A DNA stretch of 64,000 nucleotides from DATAYA01 sp963754235 (GTDB taxonomy: Bacteria; Pseudomonadota; Alphaproteobacteria; Acetobacterales; Acetobacteraceae). The translations under genes were made by a program, and so were the position numbers. Below, piece after piece: positions 16,902 through 27,762 of the stretch. The stretch spans positions 1-64,000 of the forward strand of contig CAVWFK010000015.1 in the NCBI GenBank assembly GCA_963754235.1, written 5' to 3'. Position 1 is the first letter of the stretch. Each line of letters begins with the position of its first letter. A model generated the notes under the pieces. It did not search any database. It saw only the letters and a program-made list of their open reading frames with translations, and was not told the origin of the DNA.

Positions 16902-18046
16902 GACGCGATGTAGTCCATCCCGTGTCGTTGGATGAAGGTGATCGCGTCGAGATTGGTCATCGCGATGCCGTGCGCCTGTGCCACATCGACCGGCGCGATC
17001 TTCTTCCACACCGCCGGCGACGCCTTCTTCCAGGCGTTGGTGCCGGGATACTCGTACATCGTCTCCAGCAAGTGAATCTGTACTTCGTCCGACAGCAGCA
17101 GATTGATCACCTTGTAGGCATCGGCCTTCTGCGCCGCGCTATCGACCGCCGGCACCGCGAAATAGGAGTTGGACGAGCCGATGATGTTGACATCGAGTGG
17201 GGTGGATACCGTGGTCGGCGGCAATTGGCCCTGTTCGGCGCTCCAGATCGAGTAGTCCTGCGCGTAGGAGGTGATCCACACCTGCTCGGTCTGGAACTGG
17301 TGGAACATCACCGGCGGCGAGGACGCAACCGGCTGCGCGAAGGCGCGGCTGAACTCGGTGAACTTGGCGAGGCCGTTCTTCCAGGCACTCGATGCCTGGA
17401 TTTCCTTGAACGGCTTGTTGAAATCGACTCCATTGGCGGCGAGGAAGGCATAGATCACGGCGCGCCCGCCTCCCGAACTCGCATCCGGCCGGATCATGCC
17501 GATATGGCCCTTGAATTCGCCCCTGCGGTCGAAGAACTCCGCCCAGGTCTTCGGCGGCTTCTTGACGAAAGCGGTGTTATGGACCAGCCCGAACTGGGCG
17601 CGCCAGAACAGCAGCCCGGCGCCGTGCAGTGCCACGCCGCTGTCGATCTCGTTATATTCATTGGGGATCAGTGCCTGGTTCGGAATCTCCGCCGTGCGCG
17701 CCGGATAGAGCGTGTCGAATTTCAGCCCGGCGGCGACCATGTTGGCGAGGTCGAGGTCCTTCAGGAACAGCAGCGAGAAGCCCGGCTCGCCCTGCCGCCA
17801 GCTCTGCATCTGAAGCTGCAGCGTCGGCCCCGAGCCGACCGCATATTTGATCTCGATCCCCAAATCCTTGCGGATTTTCGGGATCAGATAGGTGCTCCAG
17901 AACGCCTGGAAGTTCGGACCGGAGACGGTATCGACGACGCTGAGCGTGCCCGCGGCGCGGGCGGGTGGACCCGCCGGCGCGGCGAGTGCCAAGCCGGCGG
18001 CGCCGGCCAGCAGGAAGCGGCGTGACAGGGGCGGATGGGTAATCAA
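16898..18046 (-). CDS. ABC transporter periplasmic substrate-binding protein
   Basis: An extracellular solute-binding protein of about 382 residues, similar to the spermidine/putrescine group. A Tat-like signal SRRFLLAGAAGLALAAPA ends near residue 33. The TTG at 18046 follows a strong GAGGGAGAAA ribosome site and is preferred; an in-frame ATG at 18106 would give 20 more residues but no better signal. The mature part has the two-lobe pattern (GIEIKYAVGSGPT, and WAEFFDRRGEFKGHIG). It is the first gene of the operon, so the promoter should lie in 18047-18171, between it and the divergent MFS gene. Confidence 0.85.
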   Translation of the reverse strand: MITHPPLSRRFLLAGAAGLALAAPAGPPARAAGTLSVVDTVSGPNFQAFWSTYLIPKIRKDLGIEIKYAVGSGPTLQLQMQSWRQGEPGFSLLFLKDLDLANMVAAGLKFDTLYPARTAEIPNQALIPNEYNEIDSGVALHGAGLLFWRAQFGLVHNTAFVKKPPKTWAEFFDRRGEFKGHIGMIRPDASSGGGRAVIYAFLAANGVDFNKPFKEIQASSAWKNGLAKFTEFSRAFAQPVASSPPVMFHQFQTEQVWITSYAQDYSIWSAEQGQLPPTTVSTPLDVNIIGSSNSYFAVPAVDSAAQKADAYKVINLLLSDEVQIHLLETMYEYPGTNAWKKASPAVWKKIAPVDVAQAHGIAMTNLDAITFIQRHGMDYIAS

Positions 18047-18171
18047 CGGCGTTTCTCCCTCTGGGTATTTTCTCAATTCTATCACCACGATCCTGGAGCG
18101 CGCCATTATTCACGATCGTGGCCAGGCAGGAGCCGCGTTGACCTGACGGACCCGATCTGCTGCGCTGCCGC

Positions 18172-19452
18172 GTGACCCGCATTCTCGCCCCGCTCCGGCA
18201 TGGCTCCGTGGCGCTGCTTTGGGGCGGCCTCGCGCTCTCAGCGGTCGGCGACCAACTCTATGTCGTGGCGCTCTCGTGGATTGCGGTCGGCGTGCTCGGG
18301 GCCGCCGCCGGCTACCTGACGGCACTCGGGGCGGCGGTGACGCTGCTGGTGGCCCTCCTCGCCGGACGCTGGGCCGACGCGCTGGAGCAGCGACGCGCAA
18401 TGCTCGGCGCCGATCTCGCGCGCGCCATCGCCCTTGCCGGCGTGGTAGTGTTGTGGCTGGTGAGCGGAGCCGTCGCGCCGGCGGCGCTGGTCGGCGCGGT
18501 GCTAGTGCTGGCGGCAGGGCAGGCGATCTTCCGCCCGTCCTTGCAGACGCTGCTACCCGCGCTCGTCCCGCATCCGCGCGAGCTGCCCGCCGCCAACGGG
18601 CTGTTCGACGCGACCGACCGGATCGCCCGCCTGCTCGGGCCAGGACTCGTGGCCCTGCTCGCGGCGGTCGTGCCGGCGGTGCATTTTCTCTCCCTCGACG
18701 CGGTGAGCTTTCTCGCCTCGGCGGCCGCATTGACCGGCATCGGGCGGCTGCGGCCTGGCTTGGCACTGCGCCGGACGGGGCCGGCGGATGGTGCGCTCGC
18801 CGAGGTGCTGCGCGGCTTCCACGCGGTGCGCCAGCATCCGCTGCTGCGCTTCGAGCTGGCGATCAGCGGCATCCTCAACGGCGCGTGGTATGCGGCCTTC
18901 TTCCTCGGCCTGCCGCTGGTGATCGCGCGCCACCATCTGCTCGGCCCCGGTGGTGCGGGCTTAGGCGCCTACGGGCTGGTGATCTCCGCCTATGGCTGCA
19001 CCAATCTGCTGGCGACGCTGGCGGTCGGCAGCCGCGAGCTGCCGGGGAGCCCGGCGCCGCTGCTGTTCGGCGGCAGCGTGGTGCTGGGCGCGGGAATGCT
19101 GGTGATGGCGGGCGCGATCGCGGCGGGGCTGGAGGGATGGAAGCTGCTCGCGGCACTGGCCGCGGGGGCGGCGCTCGGCGCACCGGGCGGGCCGATGCAC
19201 GACATCCCGGTGGCGGTGCTGCGCCAGACCCGGCTGGACCGCGGCGACATCGCGGCCGCAATGCGCGCCTCGATCGCTGCGACCAACGCGGGCGCGCTGG
19301 TGGCAATGCTTGCGACACCGGCGCTGTTCACCCGGCTGCCCGACGCGGCGGCGATGGCGCTCTGCGCCGTGGCGGTGCTGGGGGTCGGCGTTGCGGGGCT
19401 GGCGCGGTTCGCGTGGCCTCAGTCCGCGGCGGCGAGGCGCGTGGTACGATAG
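18172..19452 (+). CDS. MFS transporter
   Basis: A 426-residue major facilitator protein beginning with GTG at 18172. Twelve hydrophobic spans are visible and the loop after the second span reads GRWADALEQRRAM, the cytoplasmic MFS signature region. The overall pattern resembles EntS-like exporters. It is divergent from the importer operon, so it may share its control, but the substrate cannot be named. Its 3' end overlaps the convergent Uma2 remnant by 34 bases. Confidence 0.8.
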   Translation: MTRILAPLRHGSVALLWGGLALSAVGDQLYVVALSWIAVGVLGAAAGYLTALGAAVTLLVALLAGRWADALEQRRAMLGADLARAIALAGVVVLWLVSGAVAPAALVGAVLVLAAGQAIFRPSLQTLLPALVPHPRELPAANGLFDATDRIARLLGPGLVALLAAVVPAVHFLSLDAVSFLASAAALTGIGRLRPGLALRRTGPADGALAEVLRGFHAVRQHPLLRFELAISGILNGAWYAAFFLGLPLVIARHHLLGPGGAGLGAYGLVISAYGCTNLLATLAVGSRELPGSPAPLLFGGSVVLGAGMLVMAGAIAAGLEGWKLLAALAAGAALGAPGGPMHDIPVAVLRQTRLDRGDIAAAMRASIAATNAGALVAMLATPALFTRLPDAAAMALCAVAVLGVGVAGLARFAWPQSAAARRVVR

Positions 19453-20003
19453 AGGGCGGCGAGCGGCAGCCGTAGGCCGATGCCGTCGAAGCTCAGATCA
19501 CCGGAACGAATTTCGAGCGCGCGATCGGGCCAGCTTCCGTCGGCGCGCCGCCGCAGCACGTCGGCACCTTGGAACGCCGTCCTCACGACGACGATTTCCG
19601 CCACGCTCGGCAGCGTCGTGAATGTCCAGACGTTGCTCCAGGTCTCGCGCTCGTTGCTCGGCGAGAGGATTTCGATGATCAGCAGCGGGTCATCGAGCGA
19701 CGAATCGTTGTCGCCGTGGGGCGCGCAGCTTGCGGCGAGATCGGGGATGCGGAAGTTCCAGTCCGCCCGCACGCGGGGCACGATGCCCGGCGTCATGACG
19801 ACGCGGCAGCGACCCGGCCCGTCGGCCAGATGGTTGCCGATCAGCCGCGCAAGCTCGCAGTGAATCGCGCCATGCGCGTTACTTGAAAGCACCATCGCCT
19901 GCGGCTCGCCATCGACGAGCTGTCAGCAGCGTCCATCCGGCGCATCCCAGGTCAGGAACTCGGCAACCGCCATCCGCGCCGGGATTTTTGGCAGAGCGAC
20001 CAT
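19419..20003 (-). pseudogene. Uma2-family endonuclease, broken by one in-frame TGA
   Basis: From ATG 20003 the reading frame runs MAVAEFLTWDAPDGRC, meets TGA at 19925-19923, and continues in the same frame as QLVDGEPQAMVLSSNAHGAI. The downstream part has the Uma2 (DUF820) core: DDPLLIIEILSPSNERETW and VAEIVVVRTA. The TGA takes the place of an aromatic residue, usually W or Y before the ELIDGEP-type motif, so a TGG-to-TGA change fits. Restored length is 194 residues, normal for the PD-(D/E)XK-like family. The 158-residue remainder from an internal ATG would lack the N-terminal helix. Confidence 0.75.
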
Positions 20004-20018
20004 GACCCAAGACTACTC

Positions 20019-20399
20019 CTAGAGGCCGCCGACGGTAATCTCCACGCGCCGGCTTGCAACGCCTGGATCTCTGCCCGTCTGTCCCTGCCCTTTGCGCACC
20101 AGGCGGCTCGCGGCAACCCCATCCGCCACCAGAGCGTCTGCCACGGCCTGCGCCCGCTCTTGGGACAGCACGAGGTTGGCTCCCGGATTGCCGCCGGTGT
20201 CCGTATAGCCGCTGATATTGACCGGGGCCGCAGGATCGGCGCTCGCACGCCTCGCGGCCTCGGCGATCACGTTGCGTGCCGGCGCATCGAGCTGGACCGA
20301 GCGCTCCTGGAAGAACACGACGTAACTTGGGCCGCTTGGCCCGAAGAGCGAGCAGGCCGACAGAAGCGACAGCAGCAAGCAAACGGGCACGCACCGCAT
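20019..20399 (-). CDS. OmpA-family lipoprotein
   Basis: A 126-residue outer-membrane-type lipoprotein. A short signal peptide ends in the lipobox LLSAC (lipidated cysteine near residue 16). The rest is one OmpA-like peptidoglycan-binding domain: VNISGYTDTGGNPGANLVLS followed by RAQAVADALVADGV. Such proteins tether outer membrane and cell wall. It is 15 bases downstream from the start of the Uma2 gene region in the same direction, and upstream lies the ntrC-derived fragment. Confidence 0.85.
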   Translation of the reverse strand: MRCVPVCLLLSLLSACSLFGPSGPSYVVFFQERSVQLDAPARNVIAEAARRASADPAAPVNISGYTDTGGNPGANLVLSQERAQAVADALVADGVAASRLVRKGQGQTGRDPGVASRRVEITVGGL

Positions 20400-20414
20400 G
20401 GTCAGAGCCTCCCC

Positions 20415-20560
20415 AGCCGATCGACCGTCCTGCCGGGATCGCCGGACCCCGGATCTTCTTGCGCAGCGTGTTCCGGTTCAGCCAAAGCATCGCCACGGCC
20501 TTGATCTGGTTCCCGCGCGTGGCGGAAGCGTGCGCTGGATCATCGGCCTCCCGCCCTCCG
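20415..20560 (-). pseudogene. duplicated 3' end of ntrC (Fis-type HTH fragment)
   Basis: The minus strand encodes ATRGNQIKAVAMLWLNRNTL followed by RKKIRGPAIP, nearly the same as the C-terminal Fis-type helix-turn-helix of the intact NtrC at 21536-22984 (ATRGNQIKAAAMLGLNRNTL, RKKIRKLAIP). DNA at 20433-20547 aligns with 21556-21671 at roughly 85% identity by eye. Only the last 45 or so codons remain, without start or upstream domains. With the intact ntrC it forms a direct repeat around the sulfotransferase gene. Confidence 0.85.
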
Positions 20561-20614
20561 ATGACCCGTGCTACTGTTCGTTGCCGGAGCCACACAGAGC
20601 GGAGGGCGAGCAGC

Positions 20615-21532
20615 ATGGGACCACCGGACTGGCCGCGCAAGGTGCGCGAGCTGCACAATCACCATTTCGACTCGACGATCTGGAACGAGTTCGAGTTCCG
20701 CGACGATGACGTGGTGATCGCGACCTACGGGAAGTCCGGGACGACCTGGGTGCAGCAGATCGTCTCCCAGCTCATCTTTGATGGTGCCGAGGACATCGAG
20801 GTGCCCGCCCTCTCGCCGTGGCTCGATCTCCGCGTGCCGCCAAAGGACGCGAAGCTGGCCGCGGTCGCGGCGCAGACGCACCGACGCTTCCTCAAGACGC
20901 ATCTGCCGGTGGACGCGCTAACCTACTCCCCGCGCGCCAAGTACCTCTACATCGGCCGCGACGGCCGCGACGTTGTCTGGAGCCTCTACAATCACCATGC
21001 GAACGCGAACGACCTCTGGTATCAGGCACTGAACGATACGCCTGAGCGCATCGGGCCGCCGATCGCGCCACCGGGCGCATCGGTACGCGATTACTTCCTC
21101 GAATGGCTTGATCGCGACGGCTATCCGTTCTGGTCGCTGTGGGAGAATGCCTGATCGTGGTGGGGCGTCCGTGAGCTTCCCAATCTGCTGCTGCTGCACT
21201 TCTCCGAGCTGAAGGCCGACCTGCCGGGAGCGATCCGGCGGATCGCGGACTTCCTGGACATTCCGGTGGACGTGGCGCGCTGGCCCGCAATCGAGGAGCA
21301 TTGCCGGTTTTCCTGGATGAAGTCCCATGCGGCCCAGGCAACCCCGGCGGCCGGCGCGTTCTGGGAGGGCGGCGCCCAGACCTTCATCTACAAGGGGACC
21401 AACGGGCGCTGGCGCGACGTGCTCACCGCGGCCGACTGCCAGCTCTATGAGCGGACGGCTCTCCAGCAACTCGGGCCGGATTGCGCCCACTGGCTGGCGA
21501 CCGGCGAGCGGCTGGATCGTCTGGCGGCCTGA
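20615..21532 (+). pseudogene. PAPS-dependent sulfotransferase, interrupted by one in-frame TGA
   Basis: The ATG at 20615 follows GGAGGG. The frame shows the sulfotransferase 5'-phosphosulfate loop YGKSGTTWVQQIV (near residue 40), the catalytic-base region RFLKTHLP and the 3'-phosphate motif YIGRDGRDVVWSLYNH (near residue 110). A TGA at 21152-21154 follows FWSLWENA. The same frame then continues SWWGVRELPNLLLLHFSEL and KGTNGRWRDVL to a normal stop at 21532, which is the family C-terminus. One CGA-to-TGA change would account for it. The full length of 305 codons is normal. The enzyme would transfer sulfate to an alcohol or phenol. It ends 3 bases from the convergent ntrC stop. Confidence 0.8.
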
Positions 21533-21535
21533 CGC

Positions 21536-22980
<1,445 letters not shown>

Positions 22981-22984
<4 letters not shown>

Positions 22985-24126
22985 GGCGCCTCCGCCTCGG
23001 CCGCGACCGGCAGGAAGATGCGGAATTCGGTGCAGCCGGGGCGGCTCTCTGCCTCCATCAGGCCCCCGTGCTCGCCCACGATCTTGGCAACCAGAGCGAG
23101 GCCGAGGCCGCTACCCGAGCGCTTGGAGGTGATGAACGGCTCGAACAGATGCGCCAGCATATCCTCCGGGATGCCCGGCCCGTTGTCACGCACCGTCACC
23201 ATCAGCGGCAGATGCACGCGCCCCGAGGCACCTGGCGCCGCGACCCAGAGGCCGTGGTGATAGGCGGTGCCGAGCGTTATCTCTCCGCCCTGCCCTGCTT
23301 CGCTTTGCCCCGCTGCGGCCGGATCTTCCGCGATCGCCTCGGCCGCGTTCTTCAGCAGGTTGAGCAGCACCTGCACGAGCTGGTCGCGGTTGCCCCAGAC
23401 CGGCGGCAGGCTCGGGTCGTAACGCTCAGTGATGCGTATCGAACGCGCGAACCCGGTCTCGGCGAGGCGGCGGACGTGCTCCAGCACGCGGTGGATATTG
23501 ACCGGCTGCCGCTCGATCGGCTTCTCGCCGAACATCTCGATCCGATCGACCAGGGCGCGGATGCGGTCCGCCTCGTCGCGGATCAGCACCGCGAGCTCGC
23601 GGTCGGCCACCGCGACACTCCCCTCCAGCAACTGCGCGGCCCCGCGGATGCCTGAGAGCGGATTCTTGACCTCGTGCGCCAGCATCGCCGCCATCGCACT
23701 CACGCTGCGGGCGGCGCCGCGAAAACTGAGCTGGCGATCGAGCGCCCGGGCGGCGGAGGCATCCTGCAAGACCAGCAGCACCGTGCCCGGCTGCTCCGGC
23801 ATCGGCGTCGCCTGCACCATAATGCCGCGCTTGTGCAGACGCGGACTCTCCAGCGTCATCTCGTGATCGGCGATCGAGAATTCGGAGGTCCGTGCCTGGC
23901 CGATCAGCGAGAAAATGGGGCTGTCCGAGGGCAGCAAGTCTTGCAGCCGCAAATTGCCGAGGTGCTGGACCGAGGCGCCGAAAAACTGCTCCGCGGCCTG
24001 ATTGGCGAAGCGGAACCGATCCTCGGCGTCGAGCAGTGCCACGGGCACCGGAAGACTGGCGAGCATGGCGGCCGCGTCCGGCGCCGCGGAAGCGGCGCGC
24101 GCCAGCCGGGCGAGCACCGGGTTCAC
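22981..24126 (-). CDS. ntrB: nitrogen regulation sensor kinase NtrB
   Basis: A 381-residue cytoplasmic histidine kinase without membrane spans. It has an N-terminal PAS domain (VALLDAEDRFRFANQAAEQF), a HisKA domain with the phosphorylated histidine in AMLAHEVKNPLSGI, and an ATPase domain with NLLKNAAEAI (N box), DNGPGIP (G1) and SGSGLGLALV (G2). It phosphorylates and dephosphorylates NtrC according to PII status. It overlaps dusB upstream (24123-24126) and ntrC downstream, the classic alphaproteobacterial operon. Confidence 0.95.
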
Positions 24127-25184
24127 GCCGCCAGCCGGGCCGGCTCGGGATCGGGCGCGGCCTGGTGCTCGATCACCCGGTCGTAGAACGCGTCCACCAG
24201 CCGCACCACCGCCTCCGGCTCCGCGAGGCGCATCACGGCGGCCCGGAACTCCGCCGAGCCGGGCAGGCCGCGCGAGTACCAGCCCAGATGCTTGCGCGCC
24301 ATGCGCATGCCCGCGTCGGTGCCGTAATGCCGCAGCATCGCCTCGTAATGCTCCAGAAGCACGGCTTTTTGCACCTCAAGCGGCGGCTCGGCGGGAAGCG
24401 GGCGACTGGCCAGGGCCGCCGCGGCGCGCGCCAGGAACCAGGGCCGCCCGCAGGCGCCACGGCCGATCATCACCCCGTCGGCGCCCGAGCGGCGGCGGGC
24501 CTCGACGGCCTCCGCCTCGGTCTGGATGTCGCCGTTGGCGAGCACCGGGATGCCGACCGCCTGCCGGACCCGGGCGATGAAGTCCCAATCCGCCCGTCCC
24601 TCGTAGAATTGCTGGCGGGTGCGGCCGTGCACGGTGACCATGCAGATGCCGCTCGCCTCTGCGATCGCCGCGAGTTGCGGCGCGTTCAGGCTGGCATGGT
24701 CCCAGCCCATGCGCATCTTCAGCGTCACCGGCACCGCGACGGCGCGCACCGTCGCCGCGAGCAGGCGCCCGGCCAGTTCCTCGTCGCGCATCAGCGCCGA
24801 GCCGGCTTGCTGGCCGACCGCCACCTTCTTCACCGGGCAGCCGAAATTGATGTCGATCAGGTCGGCGCCCAGCCCGACCGCGATCCGCGCCGCCTCGGCC
24901 ATCGCGTCCGGCTCGCAGCCGGCGAGCTGCACCGCACTCGGGCCGCCTGCGCCCTCCACCTCGGCCATGCGCAGCGTGTTGCGGTTCTCGCGCACCATCG
25001 CCCACGACGCGATCATCTCCGAGACCACCATCCCCGCCCCCATCCGGCGGGCGAGCCGGCGGAATGGCAGGTCGGAGACCCCCGACATCGGCGCCAGCAC
25101 GACCGGCGGATCGAGGCGCACGGCGCTTGCCCCGCTGCCGATGGTGACGGGGGGCAAAGCGGCGGAACTGGCTTCGGTGCCCAT
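24123..25184 (-). CDS. dusB: tRNA-dihydrouridine synthase DusB (NifR3)
   Basis: An FMN-dependent TIM-barrel enzyme of about 353 residues that reduces uridine to dihydrouridine in tRNA. Signature parts are VVLAPMSGVSDLPFRRLARR, INFGCPVKKV with the catalytic cysteine, VTLKMRMGWD, VTVHGRTRQQFYEG and ANGDIQT with GVMIGRGACGRPW. The start ATG at 25184 (MGTEASS) is preferred; the frame extends 26 codons further upstream to 25262 but that part is not conserved-looking. First gene of dusB-ntrB-ntrC. Confidence 0.92.
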   Translation of the reverse strand: MGTEASSAALPPVTIGSGASAVRLDPPVVLAPMSGVSDLPFRRLARRMGAGMVVSEMIASWAMVRENRNTLRMAEVEGAGGPSAVQLAGCEPDAMAEAARIAVGLGADLIDINFGCPVKKVAVGQQAGSALMRDEELAGRLLAATVRAVAVPVTLKMRMGWDHASLNAPQLAAIAEASGICMVTVHGRTRQQFYEGRADWDFIARVRQAVGIPVLANGDIQTEAEAVEARRRSGADGVMIGRGACGRPWFLARAAAALASRPLPAEPPLEVQKAVLLEHYEAMLRHYGTDAGMRMARKHLGWYSRGLPGSAEFRAAVMRLAEPEAVVRLVDAFYDRVIEHQAAPDPEPARLAA

Positions 25185-25327
25185 GATTTGTGCATCTGTA
25201 ACCAGGCGCTCGCGACCGGGCAACCGGCGTCGGGGCGATGCGCGATCGACCACCATTTTCAATGACTGATGCTCGTCCTATACCAGAACCAGAAGGGGCA
25301 ATCTCGGAACTCGCTCGGAGGGAAGCC

Positions 25328-27516
25328 ATGGACGCTGTGACTGAGGACAAGAGCGCGGGCAAGTGCCCGGTCGTGCACGGGATTCGTGTCAGGACCAACC
25401 GCGACTGGTGGCCGAACCAGTTGAACCTTCAGGTGCTCCATCAGCACTCCAGCCTCTCGGATCCCATGGGCGAGGCCTTCGACTACGCCGAGGAATTCAA
25501 GAGCCTCGACCTCGATGCCGTGATCAAGGATCTGCGTGCATTGATGACGGATTCGCAGGATTGGTGGCCGGCGGACTTTGGCCACTATGGGGGGTTGCTC
25601 ATCCGCATGGCATGGCACTCCGCAGGCACCTACCGCATCGCCGACGGCCGCGGCGGCGCCGGCTATGGCCAGCAGCGCTTCGCGCCGCTCAATAGCTGGC
25701 CGGACAACGCGAGCCTCGACAAGGCACGCCGGCTGCTGTGGCCGATCAAGCAGAAATACGGCCGGAAAATCTCCTGGGCCGACCTGATGGTCCTGGCTGG
25801 CAATGTTGCCCTCGAGTTCGATGGGCTTTAAAACCTTCGGTTTCGCCGGGGGGCGCAAGGATGCTTGGGAGCCCGAAGAACTCTACTGGGGTCCCGAGGG
25901 GACGTGGCTGGGGGACGAACGCTACAGCGGTGAACGCGAGCTGCAAAATCCGCTCGCGGCGGTGCAAATGGGCCTGATCTACGTCAATCCGGAAGGGCCG
26001 AACGGCAAGCCTGATCCGGTCGCGGCGGCCAAGGACATCCGCGAAACGTTCTACCGCATGGCGATGAACGACGAGGAGACCGTCGCGCTGATTGCGGGCG
26101 GCCACACCTTTGGCAAAACCCATGGCGCCGGCGATCCGTCATTTATCGGTCCGGCACCGGAAGCCGCGAACATCGAGGATCAGGGCCTCGGCTGGAAGAG
26201 CACGTATGGCACGGGCGTCGGGGCAGACGCCATCACCGGCGGGCCGGAGGTCATCTGGTCGCAGACGCCCACGAAGTGGAGCAACTACTACTTCGAGAAC
26301 CTGTTCAAATACGAATGGGAGCTGACGAAGAGTCCGGCCGGTTGCTGGCAGTTCAAGGCCAAGGACGCGTCTGCCTCGGTGCCGGACCCGTTTGATCCGT
26401 CGAAGCGGCGTGTGCCGACCATGCTGGTCACAGACCTCTCGCTGCGGATGGATCCGGCCTACGAGAAGGTCTCGCGGCGCTTCTACGAGAATCCGGATCA
26501 GTTCGCGGACGCGTTCGCCCGGGCGTGGTTCAAGCTGACGCATCGCGACATGGGCCCGATCATCCGTTATCTTGGCCCGCTCGTTCCGAAGGAGGCGCTG
26601 ATCTGGCAGGACCCGATCCCTCCCGTGGATCATCCGCTGATCGGTGAGCAGGATATTGCTGCTCTGAAGGCGAAAATCCTCGCGTCTGGCTTATCGGTTT
26701 CTCAGCTGGTTTCGACCGCCTGGGCGTCGGCGGCGACGTTCCGCGGCTCCGACAAGCGTGGCGGAGCAAACGGCGCGCGCATTCGCCTCGCGCCGCAGAA
26801 GGATTGGGAGATCAATCAGCCGACGCAGCTCGCGGAGGTATTGCGGATTCTCGAAGCGATCCAGAGGGAGTTCAACGCCTCAGCGACCGGCGGCAAGAAG
26901 GTTTCGCTTGCCGACCTCATCGTTATTGGTGGCAACGCCGCGATCGAAAAGGCCGCGAAGGCCGCTGGGCATGACGTGAAGGTTCCGTTCACGCCCGGGC
27001 GCATGGACGCGCTGCAGGAGCAGACCGACATCGAATCCTTCTCTCCGCTCGAACCGGCAGCTGACGGTTTCCGCAACTATCTGAGTGGCAAGCAGCTCAT
27101 GATGCCCGAGGAGGCATTGGTGGATCGGGCGCAATTGCTCACTCTGACGGCACCGGAGATGACGGTACTGATCGGCGGCCTGCGTGTCCTCGGCGCCAAC
27201 GCCGGAGGGTCCAAGCACGGCGTCTTCACCAAGCGGCCGGAAACCCTGACGAACGACTTCTTCGTCAATTTATTGACCATGGGCACGCAATGGCAGCCCG
27301 TCACCGGCGCTGAAGGCGTGTACCGAGGGGCGCGACCGGAAAACGAATGAGATCAAGTGGACCGGCACGCGTGTGGATCTGATCTTTGGTTCGCACTCGC
27401 AGCTGCGCGCCTTCGGGGAAGTCTATGCGTGCGCGGATGCGAAGGAGAAGTTTGTGAAGGACTTTGTGGCGGGGTGGACTAAGGTGATGAACCTCGATCG
27501 CTTCGATCTTGCCTAA
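25328..27516 (+). pseudogene. katG: catalase-peroxidase KatG with two single-base insertions
   Basis: The start ATG at 25328 follows GGAGGGAAG. The N-terminal piece holds the distal site RMAWHSAGTYR (around residues 93-103). One extra T near 25817-25818 shifts the frame; it resumes as SMGFKTFGFAGG. The middle piece has the adduct tyrosine in GLIYVNPEG and the proximal histidine in GGHTFGKTHGAG, then the C-terminal duplicate domain. An extra C at 27323-27324 shifts it again, and the true end (FVKDFVAGWTKVMNLDRFDL) is read to TAA at 27514-27516. Correcting both gives 728 residues, the normal length. It detoxifies hydrogen peroxide. Base composition looks less GC-rich than the neighbours, and it separates dusB from ispDF, which suggests acquisition. 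Confidence 0.9.
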
Positions 27517-27565
27517 TCGGGATCTTGGTTAATACCAGACGCCGAAAGCGCTGCCCCCTCCCTCG

Positions 27566-27636
27566 ATAGGGGTCGGGAAGGGCGATCGCCCTCCCCGCCC
27601 TCCGAACTGCGCGTGCGATTTTCCCGCACACGGCTC
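27566..27636 (-). mobile_element. group II intron 3' end remnant (domains V and VI)
   Basis: On the minus strand 27636-27604 reads as a 33-base hairpin starting GAGCCGTGTGCGG, with a GAAA-type loop and ending GCGCAGTTC: the catalytic domain V with its AGC triad. It is followed at once by a second GC-rich hairpin (GGGCGGGGAGGGCGA paired with CGCCCTTCCCGACCCC) ending in CCCCTAT at about 27566, which fits domain VI and the intron 3' end. No reverse transcriptase or 5' intron sequence remains; ispDF begins 127 bases away. It is a truncated copy 50 bases from the katG stop. Confidence 0.65.
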
Positions 27637-27762
27637 TCCAGTTGCTGGTTTCCTCATCGTGAGTGCCTCGCGTTGCCGAAGGCCGCTTGTAGGGTGTATG
27701 GCTGAAGGCGGGACCAGGGGCGCGGCGTTGACGCCGATGCCGCGCCCTCGCATCCATGCAAC

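Noticed and set aside
20615..21532. Selenocysteine or programmed recoding at the TGA in the sulfotransferase
   Set aside because: The family has no selenocysteine at this site and no SECIS-like hairpin is evident after the TGA; a nonsense mutation is simpler.
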